A DNA stretch of 52,967 nt from Hahellaceae bacterium (GTDB lineage: Bacteria > Pseudomonadota > Gammaproteobacteria > Pseudomonadales > Oleiphilaceae), in assembly GCA_016744695.1 (NCBI GenBank), contig JADGDV010000025.1:1-52967 (forward strand), written 5' to 3'. Of this stretch, positions 35,764-45,380 are shown piece by piece (the first letter of the stretch is position 1; each line of letters opens with the position of its first letter). The position numbers were made by a program, and so were the translations under genes. A model generated the notes under the pieces. That model had not been told where the DNA came from. It saw only the letters and a program-made list of their open reading frames with translations, and searched no databases.

Positions 35764-36576
35764 TTATGGATTAAAAACTGCCCCAACAAAAGCCGCAGGG
35801 TGCTTCACTGACATCATATAAGGTTTATAACCTTTTGCTTTTTGCTTTGCACTTAGTTTTTTCTTAATCAGCCAGCCACTCACCAATATCTTTTGACCCA
35901 CAAGCTCTCGCAAGGCTTGTGGGTCAAAGTACACCTGTGACGACCTAGAAACCATTAAGGCTAGCTTGCCCTCAAGCAACACCCACCAGCTTCCGTTTTT
36001 TTTGATCACGACCTTTTCAACCACACCCTGAACCAAGCGAAAACCTGTATCAGCAGAACGCAATTTAGCACTTTGTCTTGGCGAAAAATAAGCATCAGAC
36101 CATACACCCCGTTTAGCACTTTTTGCTTCCTGTTGAGCGTCAGCCAAACAGGCCTGTAACAATAAGTTGGGAGGGAACACTACCGCAAAACCCAGCCCTT
36201 CCCGAATCAACACCGCCTCAACACTTTCACCCTGTGCAGTAAAAATATGAGCAAGCAAGCGCCCATATCGATCTTTTTTGTCTATCCCGAGACTTAGTTT
36301 AACCGAAGGTTTCTCACCCAGCAGCTCAACCACCCGCTTTCGCGCTTTTTGAGCAAGCGGCTCAGTTACTTTACCTTTTCGGCCTATCTCTGGCGTGTTA
36401 ATACCTATAAAGCGAACCTTTCGACCATCAGAAAGTATAATAGTATCGCCATCGACAACCGATTTAACGCCAATAGTCAGATCAAACCGAGCAACATTAC
36501 AGCCAACAGAACCCGTCGCCGCAACTCGCCCCACCCCAAACAACAAAACACTCAGGCACAAAAAAAGGGCGCCCAT
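35764..36576 (-). CDS. Secreted thermonuclease-like (SNase) protein
   Basis: The 270-residue protein has a likely signal peptide (MGALFLCLSVLLFGVGRVAATG) and an SNase domain (about 30-155): VKSVVDGDTIIL, KVRFIGINTPEIG, KKDRYGRLLAHIF and the FAVVFPP end, with the metal and catalytic Asp/Arg/Glu residues in place. A C-terminal region (about 180-265) looks like an OB-type fold. The frame is open to 36708 but there overlaps rpmE. The chosen ATG gives a proper signal peptide; ATG 36618 is an alternative. The chosen start sits in the loop of the rpmE terminator. It probably degrades extracytoplasmic nucleic acid. Confidence 0.83.
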   Translation of the reverse strand: MGALFLCLSVLLFGVGRVAATGSVGCNVARFDLTIGVKSVVDGDTIILSDGRKVRFIGINTPEIGRKGKVTEPLAQKARKRVVELLGEKPSVKLSLGIDKKDRYGRLLAHIFTAQGESVEAVLIREGLGFAVVFPPNLLLQACLADAQQEAKSAKRGVWSDAYFSPRQSAKLRSADTGFRLVQGVVEKVVIKKNGSWWVLLEGKLALMVSRSSQVYFDPQALRELVGQKILVSGWLIKKKLSAKQKAKGYKPYMMSVKHPAAFVGAVFNP

Positions 36577-36594
36577 AACAGGAGCCCTTTTTTT
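36560..36594 (-). terminator. Terminator of rpmE, overlapping the nuclease start
   Basis: AAAAAAGGGCGCC (36561-36573) and GGAGCCCTTTTTT (36581-36593) pair with one mismatch around a seven-base loop. Read on the minus strand this is a strong intrinsic terminator with a U-run, 50-90 bp after rpmE. The loop contains the proposed AUG of the nuclease gene. Confidence 0.8.
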
Positions 36595-36646
36595 AAATAC
36601 CTTAACGCCACAGGTCATATTAAACACTGCGGAGATAAACGTATTA

Positions 36647-36865
36647 CTACGCCTTGCTGCCAATACGGCTGCCAAAACGCTTCTTGAACTTGTCAACGCG
36701 TCCGCCAACTTCAGTACTCTTCTGCTTACCAGTATAAAAAGGGTGACAAGCTGAACAGATGTCCAAGTGAAGATCTTTACACATAGTAGAACGTGTTTCG
36801 ATTACATTTCCACAACTGCATGTTGCAGTTACTTTTTGATATTCTGGGTGTATACCGTCTTTCAT
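36647..36865 (-). CDS. rpmE: 50S ribosomal protein L31
   Basis: The 72-residue protein has [43 protein letters not shown] and [11 protein letters not shown], matching L31. It keeps four zinc cysteines (CxC, C, CxxC region), so it is the zinc-binding form. L31 bridges the ribosomal subunits. It is divergent from priA, a conserved arrangement. Confidence 0.97.
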   Translation of the reverse strand: MKDGIHPEYQKVTATCSCGNVIETRSTMCKDLHLDICSACHPFYTGKQKSTEVGGRVDKFKKRFGSRIGSKA

Positions 36866-37058
36866 GTCGAGCCTCGGGTTTTCTCATGCCGCTACCCAAT
36901 CAATGATCAAATCTATTGCTGGGCACCGCATTTAATTGCATCATAAGGTGATAAATCACCTTGCGGGGTGGCATAAAGCCAAAATCAGACCGCGCATCTT
37001 ACCAAAAAAAGAACAATTAGCAAGATTTAATCATTTTTACTTCAAGGTAATTATTTAA

Positions 37059-39302
37059 GTGTCAAGTACAAGCAGCGCGATCACCCCACACAAAATACTC
37101 AGCATTGCGCTGCCGACTCCGCTTTACCGTGCCTTTGATTATATTTACCCCATAAACCATAAAGGGAATGACATTCAGCCAGGCCAAAGGGTTATCGTCT
37201 CATTTGGCCGCAGAACATTAACGGGGATCGTATTAGAAATTAAATCAGAAAGTGATTTCCCGATAGCAAAACTCAAACCCGTAACACTACTCATTGACAC
37301 GCATCCCATTCTCCCACCTTCAATTATGTCCATGGCAAAATGGGCATCACAATACTACTGCCACCCAATAGGCGAAGTATTATTTGCCATTATTCCAACC
37401 GCCCTCAGGCAAGGCAAAGCAATTTGTATTGCGAGCACACGTCGCTGGTCAATAAATAAAGACAGAGCCGATAAAGCTGAGCTACTCATTAAAACAAATG
37501 CAAAAAAACAAAGTGCTCTTTATCAAGCCTTATCCCATTCAAGCGATGGCCTTTTGGAATCAACCATTCGACTACTGGGCTACACATCGACGCACATTAA
37601 AGCCTTAAAAGACAAAAGACTCATTAATGAAGAAGAATTAGATGCGCTAACCGCAGCCGCCACTGAGTACAATATAAGCCAACCAGACTGGCCTTTATCA
37701 GAAGAGCAAAACACTGCTGTCAGCACCATAGGCAAGCACATAGGAGAGTACCAAGGCTTTTTACTGCAAGGCGTTACAGGCAGCGGCAAAACCGAAGTTT
37801 ATATGCACCTAGTTGATAAAGTGCTTCAAAATAACCAACAAGCCCTTATTTTAGTCCCTGAGATCAGTTTAACCCCCCAAACCTTGGCCAGGTTTCAGAA
37901 TCATTTTAATTGCCCTATAGGCACTATTCACTCAGGCCTCAGCCAAAGCGAACGACTCACAAACTGGGAACTTGCAAGACAAGGTGCGGCAAAAATCATT
38001 ATTGGCACACGCTCTGCCATCTTCACGCCAATGAAAAACCTAGGGTGTATTATTGTTGACGAAGAACACGATACGTCATTCAAGCAGCAAGAAGGTTTTC
38101 GCTACTCCGCCAGAGACCTTGCGGTTGCCCGAGGCCATAAAGAAAAATGTCCCGTTGTTTTAGGGTCTGCCACCCCCTCATTCGAATCAATTAACAACGC
38201 CCAATGCGGTAAGTATAAAAAAATTAGCCTCCCTTCTAGAGCAGGGGGCGCTACATTCCCCGATATAGAATTACTAGATATTAAAAGCCGACCTCTTGAG
38301 GGTGGCTTATCTCGCCCATTAATTGACAGTATCAAGCACCACCTAGACAACAAACAACAAGTGATTGTTTACCTTAATAGAAGAGGATTTGCACCAGCGA
38401 TTATGTGTGAAGATTGCGGCTGGCTGGCAGACTGCAAACACTGTGATTCAAGAATGACGCTACACAAGCACCCAGCACATTTACGCTGCCATCACTGCGA
38501 CTCCCGCAACGCAATCCCGACCAGCTGTCCAAGCTGCCAAAGCGTTAACCTTAAAACCCTTGGCACCGGCACAGAAAAGGCTGAAGAAATACTTGAAGCT
38601 CGCTTCCCAGACACACCGATCATTCGTGTCGACAGAGACAGCACCCGCAAAAAAAGCGCCATGAAAAATCTCGTTGACGAAGTAAATAAGGGCCTACCTT
38701 GCATATTAGTGGGCACTCAAATGCTGGCAAAAGGGCATAATTTCGCTAATGTAACCTTAGTGGCAGTAGTTGATGCTGACGGAGGGCTCTTTAGTGCTGA
38801 CTTTCGCGCTCTAGAAAAAACAGCACAATTACTCATACAAGTCGCTGGTCGCTCTGGGCGCGGCAGCAAAAAAGGGCAAGTCATTATTCAGACCTGCCAT
38901 GGAGATCACCCAATCCTTCAACAGATCGCAAAAGGAAACTACCAAGAATTAGCGGAAGACCTGCTTGAAGAAAGAAAAGATGCCTGCCTCCCGCCTTTCG
39001 CCTACATGACACTATTAAAAGCTGAAAACCCCTACCTCAGCAATGCCACACATTTACTTGAACAAGCCAAACAAATAGCGCCACACTTCCAAAGCAGCAC
39101 CTCACACCCTATAGAAGTACTTGGTCCCATTCCCGCGGCAATGAGCAGAAAAGCCGGCGTACACCGCTCCCACCTGTTATTTGTTGCAGAGAGCCGCAGC
39201 GCGCTCCAACGACTCACTCAGCAGCTATGCAGCTGGCTTAATGATAATAAATGGGGGAAAACTCGCTGGATGATTGATGTTGACCCCACTGAAGTCAATT
39301 AA
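37059..39302 (+). CDS. priA: Primosomal protein N' (PriA helicase)
   Basis: PriA restarts stalled replication forks by loading the replisome. The 747-residue protein has the N-terminal DNA-binding domain (about 1-110; LPTPLYRAFDYI, PGQRVIVSFG), helicase motifs GVTGSGKTE (from residue 238), DEEH (334-337), VLGSATPS and RSGRG, and the zinc-binding insert with four cysteine pairs (CEDCGWLADCKHC, RCHHC, CPSC). It starts with GTG. It is a single gene divergent from rpmE; argS follows after 99 bp. Confidence 0.95.
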   Translation: MSSTSSAITPHKILSIALPTPLYRAFDYIYPINHKGNDIQPGQRVIVSFGRRTLTGIVLEIKSESDFPIAKLKPVTLLIDTHPILPPSIMSMAKWASQYYCHPIGEVLFAIIPTALRQGKAICIASTRRWSINKDRADKAELLIKTNAKKQSALYQALSHSSDGLLESTIRLLGYTSTHIKALKDKRLINEEELDALTAAATEYNISQPDWPLSEEQNTAVSTIGKHIGEYQGFLLQGVTGSGKTEVYMHLVDKVLQNNQQALILVPEISLTPQTLARFQNHFNCPIGTIHSGLSQSERLTNWELARQGAAKIIIGTRSAIFTPMKNLGCIIVDEEHDTSFKQQEGFRYSARDLAVARGHKEKCPVVLGSATPSFESINNAQCGKYKKISLPSRAGGATFPDIELLDIKSRPLEGGLSRPLIDSIKHHLDNKQQVIVYLNRRGFAPAIMCEDCGWLADCKHCDSRMTLHKHPAHLRCHHCDSRNAIPTSCPSCQSVNLKTLGTGTEKAEEILEARFPDTPIIRVDRDSTRKKSAMKNLVDEVNKGLPCILVGTQMLAKGHNFANVTLVAVVDADGGLFSADFRALEKTAQLLIQVAGRSGRGSKKGQVIIQTCHGDHPILQQIAKGNYQELAEDLLEERKDACLPPFAYMTLLKAENPYLSNATHLLEQAKQIAPHFQSSTSHPIEVLGPIPAAMSRKAGVHRSHLLFVAESRSALQRLTQQLCSWLNDNKWGKTRWMIDVDPTEVN

Positions 39303-39401
39303 ACCGGCAGATTTAATCAATCGATAATTGTTTCAGCCTGCAGATTCAGCCATAATAGCCGGTTCCTTATTTTCCGTTCTGAATGGTAGATTCTAATAGC
39401 A

Positions 39402-41171
39402 ATGAAAGACTATATCGCAGGTTTAATCCAATCCGCCGTTGACACATTAAAAGAGTCAAATGAGCTTCCCGCAGATATTTCACCTAAAATATCGGTGGAT
39501 AACACACGCGACAAAAGTCACGGTGACTTTGCAAGTAATATTGCATTAGTCCTTGCGAAGCCAGCCGGCAAACAGCCTCGCCAATTGGCCGTTCGTCTCT
39601 GTGAACTCATCATAGAACAATCTGCAGCAGACGGAAAAGGCATTGAAAAAACAGAAATAGCCGGGCCTGGCTTTATCAACTTTTTTGTCAGCTCAGCTAG
39701 CAGCTTTTCTGTTATTCCTGAAATTCTAAATAGCGGCGAGCAATATGGCCGCAGCAATGCAGGGAAAGGCAAAAAAGTTCAGGTTGAATTTGTTTCTGCA
39801 AACCCAACAGGCCCACTTCATGTAGGTCATGGCCGTGGTGCAGCTTATGGTGCAAGTGTTGCAGACCTTTTATCTGCTGCAGGTTTTGATGTTCATCGTG
39901 AGTATTATGTAAACGATGCAGGCCGCCAAATGAATATTTTGGCCACAAGCGTGTGGCTACGATACCTGGAACTACAAGGCGAACAATTCACTTTCCCTTG
40001 CAACGGATACAAAGGCGACTATGTTTTTGATATTGCTCGAGAGCTGAGCGAGAAATACCAAGACAAGTTTGCGCATTCAGCTGAAACCGTATTCTTGAAC
40101 ATTCCTGACGATGAGCCTGCAGGCGGTGATAAAGAAGTTCATATTGATGCGCTCATTGCTCGCTGCAAATCTTTAATCGGTGAAAGTGACTTTCGCATTG
40201 TGTTTGATTCCGGACTTGACGGCATTGCAGGAGACATAAAAGACGACCTTGGTGGTTTTGGTGTTCACTATCAAAACTGGTTCTCTGAGCGCTCGTTATC
40301 AGACAGCATTGACGATGTTATTCAACAACTCCAAGACTCAGGACACCTTTACGAAAAAGAAGGCGCACTTTGGTTTCGCTCAACAGAGTTTGGCGACGAT
40401 AAAGACCGCGTAGTTAAACGTGATAACGGAGAGACAACATATTTTGCCTCTGACATTGCTTACCATAAAAATAAATTTGAGCGAGGCTTCACTCAGGTTA
40501 TAAATATATGGGGAGCAGACCACCACGGTTACATCGCCAGAGTTAAAGCCGCACTACAAGCTTTAGGCCTTAACCCAGACCAGCTTACCGTTAAACTGGT
40601 GCAATTTGCGATTCTTTACCGTGGTTCAGAACGTGTTCAAATGTCTACCCGAAGCGGTTCATTTGTCACCCTGAGAGAACTAAGAGAAGAAGTAGGAAAT
40701 GATGCAGCCCGATTTTTCTATGTGACACGTAAAGCTGAACAGCATATGGACTTTGACCTTGAACTGGCAAAGTCAGAAAGCAAAGATAATCCGGTTTACT
40801 ACATTCAGTACGCCCACGCCCGTATTTGTAGCGTACTGAAAAAGCTAGCCGAACAGGACAGCAACTGGGATAAAGAGAACGGCTTAGCTAATATTGAAAA
40901 GCTCACCCTTGAAAATGAGCGTGACCTTGCCTCTAAAATAGCGAAGTACCCAGAAGTGCTGACCAATTGCGCCATTAACCTTGAACCCCATGTTTTAACA
41001 CATTACCTCAAGGAACTTGCGTCAGACTTCCACTCTTATTATAACTCTCACAAAATGATAGTAGAGGACGAAGGCCTGCGTAATGCCCGTATCACTCTAG
41101 GAATGGCCGTTAAACAAGTTATAGCCAATGGTTTGAACCTTTTAGGTGTTAGCGCACCCGAAGAGATGTAA
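39402..41171 (+). CDS. argS: Arginyl-tRNA synthetase
   Basis: ArgS charges tRNA-Arg. The 589-residue class I enzyme has the N-terminal Add-1 domain ([17 protein letters not shown]), the HIGH motif as HVGH (140-143) in [34 protein letters not shown], the KMSKS equivalent as QMSTRSG, and an anticodon-binding C-terminus. The lack of a true KMSKS lysine is normal for many ArgS enzymes. It is 8 bp upstream of the SPOR gene. Confidence 0.96.
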   Translation: MKDYIAGLIQSAVDTLKESNELPADISPKISVDNTRDKSHGDFASNIALVLAKPAGKQPRQLAVRLCELIIEQSAADGKGIEKTEIAGPGFINFFVSSASSFSVIPEILNSGEQYGRSNAGKGKKVQVEFVSANPTGPLHVGHGRGAAYGASVADLLSAAGFDVHREYYVNDAGRQMNILATSVWLRYLELQGEQFTFPCNGYKGDYVFDIARELSEKYQDKFAHSAETVFLNIPDDEPAGGDKEVHIDALIARCKSLIGESDFRIVFDSGLDGIAGDIKDDLGGFGVHYQNWFSERSLSDSIDDVIQQLQDSGHLYEKEGALWFRSTEFGDDKDRVVKRDNGETTYFASDIAYHKNKFERGFTQVINIWGADHHGYIARVKAALQALGLNPDQLTVKLVQFAILYRGSERVQMSTRSGSFVTLRELREEVGNDAARFFYVTRKAEQHMDFDLELAKSESKDNPVYYIQYAHARICSVLKKLAEQDSNWDKENGLANIEKLTLENERDLASKIAKYPEVLTNCAINLEPHVLTHYLKELASDFHSYYNSHKMIVEDEGLRNARITLGMAVKQVIANGLNLLGVSAPEEM

Positions 41172-41179
41172 ACCAAACT

Positions 41180-41845
41180 ATGACGCACGACTTTGCCAAG
41201 CCTAGCACTACCCGATCCAGCTCTGCTGGGTCTAGTGCCCCAAAAAAGCCAGGGAAGCGCTCAAACGAGCGCAACTCTCCTCGCAAGCCAAAAAACCAAA
41301 AAACAAGTCAGAAAAACGTGAGTAAAAAAGCACCGGAACCACAGTCAAAAATGAAGCCTCTTATTATTTTCGTAAGCGCAGTGGTTGCTATCGCCTTTAT
41401 TACGAGTTTGTATTTCCTCAACAAAGTTCCTCCCTCAAGCTCAGCACTCACCGAGCCATCATCAAGCACACAAACAAAGACTCAGAAAAAGACAGAACCC
41501 ACAGCAAAAACTGAAGAGCGATTTAACTTTTACGACATACTTAAAGAAAGCGAAGTTGTCCCCCCAAAGGTAGATGAGTACAAGTACACCGAAAAAGGTA
41601 AAGCGACTAAATACCAATACATATTACAGACAGGGTCATTCAGAAGCCTTAAAGATGCCGAAAGACAACGAGCAACCATTGGTTTTCAGGGCCTGAAAGG
41701 GAAAATAGAAAAAACAAACAATAAAGGTAGTACCTGGTATCGAGTACAAGTCGGTCCGTTTTATTCAAGAAGTAAAATGAATGGTGCTATGGACAAATTG
41801 GTTGCGATTAACCTTCAACCCTTAGTCCGTCAAAGCAAGCGATAA
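41180..41845 (+). CDS. SPOR-domain membrane protein (FtsN-like)
   Basis: The 221-residue protein has a basic, Ser/Pro/Lys-rich cytoplasmic start (about 1-55), one membrane segment (LIIFVSAVVAIAFITSLYFL, about 58-78), a low-complexity periplasmic linker and a C-terminal SPOR domain (about 143-218; YILQTGSFRSLKDAERQRA, WYRVQVGPF). SPOR domains bind denuded septal peptidoglycan. The topology, and the position after argS as in pseudomonads, suggest an FtsN-type cell-division protein. Assignment as FtsN itself is inferred. Confidence 0.88.
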   Translation: MTHDFAKPSTTRSSSAGSSAPKKPGKRSNERNSPRKPKNQKTSQKNVSKKAPEPQSKMKPLIIFVSAVVAIAFITSLYFLNKVPPSSSALTEPSSSTQTKTQKKTEPTAKTEERFNFYDILKESEVVPPKVDEYKYTEKGKATKYQYILQTGSFRSLKDAERQRATIGFQGLKGKIEKTNNKGSTWYRVQVGPFYSRSKMNGAMDKLVAINLQPLVRQSKR

Positions 41846-41873
41846 AGGTCTAATATCAGCAATAGGTGCAACT

Positions 41874-42683
41874 TTGCCCGAACTACCCGAAGTAGAAACC
41901 ACCAAACGTGGCATCCAGCCCTATATTGAGAATGTAGAAATACGTGCCATTGCGATAAGGCAGCCTAGCCTACGCTGGCCAGTATCCGAGGAACTATACA
42001 CACTAGCACCCTCCAAGGTTGTGAGTATTGAGCGAAGAGCCAAGTATTTATTTCTCAACCTTATTAATGGTCACATCATAATCCACCTTGGCATGTCGGG
42101 CAGCTTACGAGTGGTTGAGAAATGTTGCCCTGTAGGCAAACATGACCATATTGACTTCCTGATGGCCAACGAAAAAATTATTCGATATAACGATCCAAGG
42201 CGTTTTGGTTCAATACTTTGGACAACAGACCTGAAAAACCACCCCTTACTTTCTAAGCTAGGCCCTGAACCGCTTGAGAATTTGTTTGATGGTGACTATC
42301 TATTCAAACAAAGAGAAGGCAAAAAGATAAATATCAAACAATTTATCATGGATAATAAAATCGTCGTGGGCGTAGGTAATATTTATGCTAACGAAGCACT
42401 TTTTCTTAGCGGAATCCATCCCAAACGCCCTGCCAACAAAATATCCCTCAAACGTTTTAAGCAACTAGCCAATAATATTAAGCTAGTACTCTCTGAAGCC
42501 ATAAAACAAGGAGGCACCACCCTAAAAGATTTTGTCGGAGGAGATGGGAAACCAGGCTACTTTCAACAACAGTTGAATGTATATGGCAGAGGCGGCCAGG
42601 CTTGCAGTCATTGCAAATCAACACTCAAAGAGGTTCGAATAGGGCAACGATCGACGGTTTATTGCCCAAATTGCCAGCATTAA
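41874..42683 (+). CDS. mutM: Formamidopyrimidine-DNA glycosylase
   Basis: MutM (Fpg) removes 8-oxoguanine and other oxidised purines and nicks the strand. The 269-residue protein begins (M)PELPEVET. The catalytic Pro must directly follow the initiator, which fixes the start at this TTG. Other features are SIERRAKYLFL with the beta-clamp lysine, HLGMSG, NDPRRFG, QFIMDNKIVVGVGNIYANEALF and the zinc finger CSHC...CPNCQ. The TTG start suggests low expression. It follows the SPOR gene by 28 bp. Confidence 0.95.
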   Translation: MPELPEVETTKRGIQPYIENVEIRAIAIRQPSLRWPVSEELYTLAPSKVVSIERRAKYLFLNLINGHIIIHLGMSGSLRVVEKCCPVGKHDHIDFLMANEKIIRYNDPRRFGSILWTTDLKNHPLLSKLGPEPLENLFDGDYLFKQREGKKINIKQFIMDNKIVVGVGNIYANEALFLSGIHPKRPANKISLKRFKQLANNIKLVLSEAIKQGGTTLKDFVGGDGKPGYFQQQLNVYGRGGQACSHCKSTLKEVRIGQRSTVYCPNCQH

Positions 42684-42744
42684 CGTCAACACCAAAGATC
42701 ATTCGTTTATTTTTGTAACATTACCCGCGAATATCGTAAAAATC

Positions 42745-42792
42745 GTCTAAAAAACAGCCGATAAGGATGGATTTCTTAACTATTTTTTAGAC
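42745..42792. repeat. Inverted repeat between mutM and the small CxxC protein
   Basis: GTCTAAAAAA (42745-42754) and TTTTTTAGAC (42783-42792) form a perfect 10-bp inverted repeat with a 28-base spacer, in the 187-bp gap after mutM. It is A/T-rich and long-looped, so a poor terminator; it could be an operator. A TATAGT -10-like element lies downstream near 42810. Confidence 0.35.
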
Positions 42793-42870
42793 ACCTCCGA
42801 TATACCTGTTATAGTTAAGGAAACTACATATTCGCACTGTGTTAATTTTAATTTTTTAGGAGAAGTTTAG

Positions 42871-43206
42871 ATGCGATCCAGATTCCTACGCATATGCATG
42901 GCCATGGTAGCAACATTGGCATTAACACTACCGGCTGTAGGCTCAGCAAATACAATCACTGAAACACCTTCAGCGCTTGCAATGACAGGCGATGCAATCA
43001 TCGCAAGGCCAGTACTACTGGTAATGACTGTTGTAAGCTCAGCAATTTTCTTAGTCTCGCTTCCATTTTCTGCACTGGGTGGAAACGCCGGTGAAGCCGC
43101 AGACGTATTGGTCATGGGGCCAGCAAAAGCGACGTTTGTTCGCTGTCTTGGCTGCTCAATGAGTGGAAGACAGGTTTCTAAAGTAATAGAGCAAGAAGAA
43201 AGCTAA
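42871..43206 (+). CDS. Small membrane protein with CxxC motif, unknown function
   Basis: The 111-residue protein has a signal peptide (about 1-26), one central membrane segment (ARPVLLVMTVVSSAIFLVSLPFSALGG, about 45-71) and a C-terminal tail with C92 and C95 in FVRCLGC. The strong ribosome site TTAGGAGAAG lies just upstream, so it is likely well translated. The CxxC could bind a metal or be redox active; this is speculation. Similar small proteins occur near mutM in pseudomonad-type genomes as I recall, without known function. Confidence 0.75.
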   Translation: MRSRFLRICMAMVATLALTLPAVGSANTITETPSALAMTGDAIIARPVLLVMTVVSSAIFLVSLPFSALGGNAGEAADVLVMGPAKATFVRCLGCSMSGRQVSKVIEQEES

Positions 43207-43254
43207 TTTAAGCACTTCATTTTGCAGGGTGTGATGTACATACCCTGCAAAACA

Positions 43255-44097
43255 TTACTGCTCCAACGCTCGCGCCACTAATGACTCCCAATCAAATTCA
43301 GCATCAGCTATCGCATGAAAGAAAGGGTTTAACAATGAGTCTTTTCTATTGCATTCCAGCGGCTTAAATTCGTCGTTATAAATAAGCCCTCCCGCTGCTA
43401 CGAGTACTGCTTGAGCTGCCGCGGTATCCCACTCCGAAGTCAACGCTAATCGAGGGTACCAATCGGCCGTACCGTCTGCCAGCATACAAATTTTAAGAGA
43501 ACTCCCCATACTCACGCTTTCAATATTACCAAATGCCTTTTCAGCCTCACGCAGCATCCCCTCTAGAGCATCGGCACCATGCCGTCTGCTAGCAACCACA
43601 CGAACAGGATTTGCTTCTGCCACTTTGCGCGCAGAAATCACTTGAGTACCGACTGTCGTTTTCTTCCAGCTTCCCTGCCCCTTTACACCGTAATAAAAAA
43701 TCTTAGTAACTGGCACGTAGACAACACCTAATACAGGCTCATGATCCACTATTAAGGCAATATTAACGGTATATTCACCATTGCGATTAATAAACTCTTT
43801 AGTGCCATCTAAAGGGTCTATCAACCAATATCGGTTCCAGCCTGATCTCTCAGAAAAGTCAGGAACACAACCTTCTTCGGATAACCGAGGGATATCGGGC
43901 GTCAATAATTTCAAACCTGCATCAATCACTTCATGAGCTGCATGGTCAGCCTTCGTAACAGGAGAGTCATCATCTTTTGTAATAATTTCAATATCTTGAC
44001 TCGAATTATAAACCTGTAAAATAGCCTTACCCGCCTGCTCAGTGATATCCAGTAATTGAGGAATCCACGCCATTAATTCACTATTGTTATCATTCAT
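43255..44097 (-). CDS. cysQ: 3'(2'),5'-bisphosphate nucleotidase
   Basis: CysQ converts 3'-phosphoadenosine 5'-phosphate, a by-product of sulfate reduction, to AMP. The 280-residue protein shows DDDSPVTKADHAAHEVI, LSEEG, the metal motif WLIDPLDGTKEFI and EWDTAAAQAVLVAAGG, all typical of the inositol-monophosphatase superfamily CysQ group. I chose ATG 44097, with GGAAAAACT upstream; the frame is open to 44136. It is divergent from yrfG. Confidence 0.92.
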   Translation of the reverse strand: MNDNNSELMAWIPQLLDITEQAGKAILQVYNSSQDIEIITKDDDSPVTKADHAAHEVIDAGLKLLTPDIPRLSEEGCVPDFSERSGWNRYWLIDPLDGTKEFINRNGEYTVNIALIVDHEPVLGVVYVPVTKIFYYGVKGQGSWKKTTVGTQVISARKVAEANPVRVVASRRHGADALEGMLREAEKAFGNIESVSMGSSLKICMLADGTADWYPRLALTSEWDTAAAQAVLVAAGGLIYNDEFKPLECNRKDSLLNPFFHAIADAEFDWESLVARALEQ

Positions 44098-44223
44098 AGT
44101 TTTTCCATTTATTTCGAAGAGGGTCGTATTCGTCAATCTATACTGACTATTATTTCAATGTTCTGTAAAATAACACAGTCCATAATTAAAGCACCCCAAA
44201 CACTCACTTTTGAAAAATACTTT

Positions 44224-44880
44224 ATGATTAATTGGAATAGCATTGATTCAGTTTTCCTCGATATGGACGGCACGTTACTCGACCTTCATTTCGATAATTA
44301 TTTTTGGCTGACGCATTTACCTGCAAGATACTCCTCGATTAAAGGCCTGTCTCAGGAAAAGGCCAATGACACACTGTTGCAGCTAATCAAAAAGGAAGAA
44401 GGTACGCTTAACTGGTACTGCCTCGATTTCTGGACAGAAAAACTGGGGGTTGATATTCGCCAACTCAAAGAAGAAATACAGCACCTCATAGCCTTCAGAC
44501 CCCATGTAAAAACATTTCTTCAATCTTTGAAAGAATCAGATCACCGCGTTGTACTTATGACCAACGCCCATCACAAAAGCCTAAATTTAAAGCTAAGTAT
44601 TACAGGCTTAGATCATTATGTGGATGAAATCGTTTGCTCCCATGACCTGAAGCTACCAAAAGAAAACCCACTATTCTGGGAAAAATTACAAGACATAGAA
44701 CCATTCACTAAAGAAAGGACCTTATTAATAGATGACAGCCTGCCGGTACTTAAATCAGCCAGGCAATATGGCATAGCTCATCTTTACTCAATACTACAGC
44801 CTGACAGCCAAAAACCTCCCAGAGATATCACAGAGTTTCCAGCAATCGATCAGTTTGACTATCAACCTAGAAAAACATAA
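44224..44880 (+). CDS. yrfG: HAD-family GMP/IMP nucleotidase YrfG
   Basis: The 218-residue HAD hydrolase has DMDGTLLDL (nucleophile Asp13, acid Asp15), VVLMTNAHHKSL, LKLPKENPLFW with the conserved Lys, and LLIDDSLPVLKSA. It follows E. coli YrfG closely (DNYFWL, TLNWYCLDFW). YrfG dephosphorylates purine mononucleotides. ATG 44224 gives the family length of about 220; the frame is open to 44158. The order yrfG-hslR-hslO-pckA is also found in E. coli. Confidence 0.9.
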   Translation: MINWNSIDSVFLDMDGTLLDLHFDNYFWLTHLPARYSSIKGLSQEKANDTLLQLIKKEEGTLNWYCLDFWTEKLGVDIRQLKEEIQHLIAFRPHVKTFLQSLKESDHRVVLMTNAHHKSLNLKLSITGLDHYVDEIVCSHDLKLPKENPLFWEKLQDIEPFTKERTLLIDDSLPVLKSARQYGIAHLYSILQPDSQKPPRDITEFPAIDQFDYQPRKT

Positions 44881-44928
44881 CTGCTATACTAAGCGTCAAT
44901 ACTCGACGAACGGCTTATCTGAATAAAA

Positions 44929-45348
44929 ATGCAAAAAATAGATCAAACAGACAAAATAAGATTAGATAAGTGGCTATGGGCTGCCCGCTTTTTCAAAACA
45001 CGCGCCCTTTCGAAAAAGGCCATAGAAGGTGGAAAAGTACATTATAACGATGCCCGAACCAAACCAGGCAAAATAATGGAACTCAATTCACACATTACCG
45101 TTCGGCAAGGTCTGATTGAAAAAAAAGTGGTTGTATTAGCCATTAGCGATAAACGAAGAGGCGCACCTGAAGCGGCACTTCTTTATAATGAAACCGAAGA
45201 AAGTATCATAAAACGAGAACAAGAAGCAGTAACACGTAAACAACTGATATCGGCACAAATGCCTCCTGCAAGGCGACCTAACAAAAAACAACGTCGCCAG
45301 ATACATAGATTTGAAAACATAAATAACGCCAGCGACACACAAGATTAG
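44929..45348 (+). CDS. hslR: Heat shock protein 15 (ribosome-associated, S4 domain)
   Basis: Hsp15 binds stalled 50S subunits that carry a broken nascent chain and helps recycle them. The 139-residue protein has the S4 RNA-binding domain at its N-terminus (IRLDKWLWAARFFKTRALSK, AIEGGKVHYNDARTKPG) and a basic C-terminal tail (RPNKKQRRQIHRF). The length is near E. coli HslR (133). It lies between yrfG and hslO. Confidence 0.94.
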   Translation: MQKIDQTDKIRLDKWLWAARFFKTRALSKKAIEGGKVHYNDARTKPGKIMELNSHITVRQGLIEKKVVVLAISDKRRGAPEAALLYNETEESIIKREQEAVTRKQLISAQMPPARRPNKKQRRQIHRFENINNASDTQD

Positions 45349-45380
45349 TCAACTACAACCCCTGATACAGGTTACCCGGA

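Noticed and set aside
36577-36708. Long N-terminus of the nuclease
   Set aside because: It overlaps rpmE and its terminator in another frame, and would bury the signal peptide.
36349-36754. Plus-strand open frames of 112 and 119 residues over the nuclease and rpmE
   Set aside because: They are antisense shadows of two recognised genes and their composition is not protein-like.
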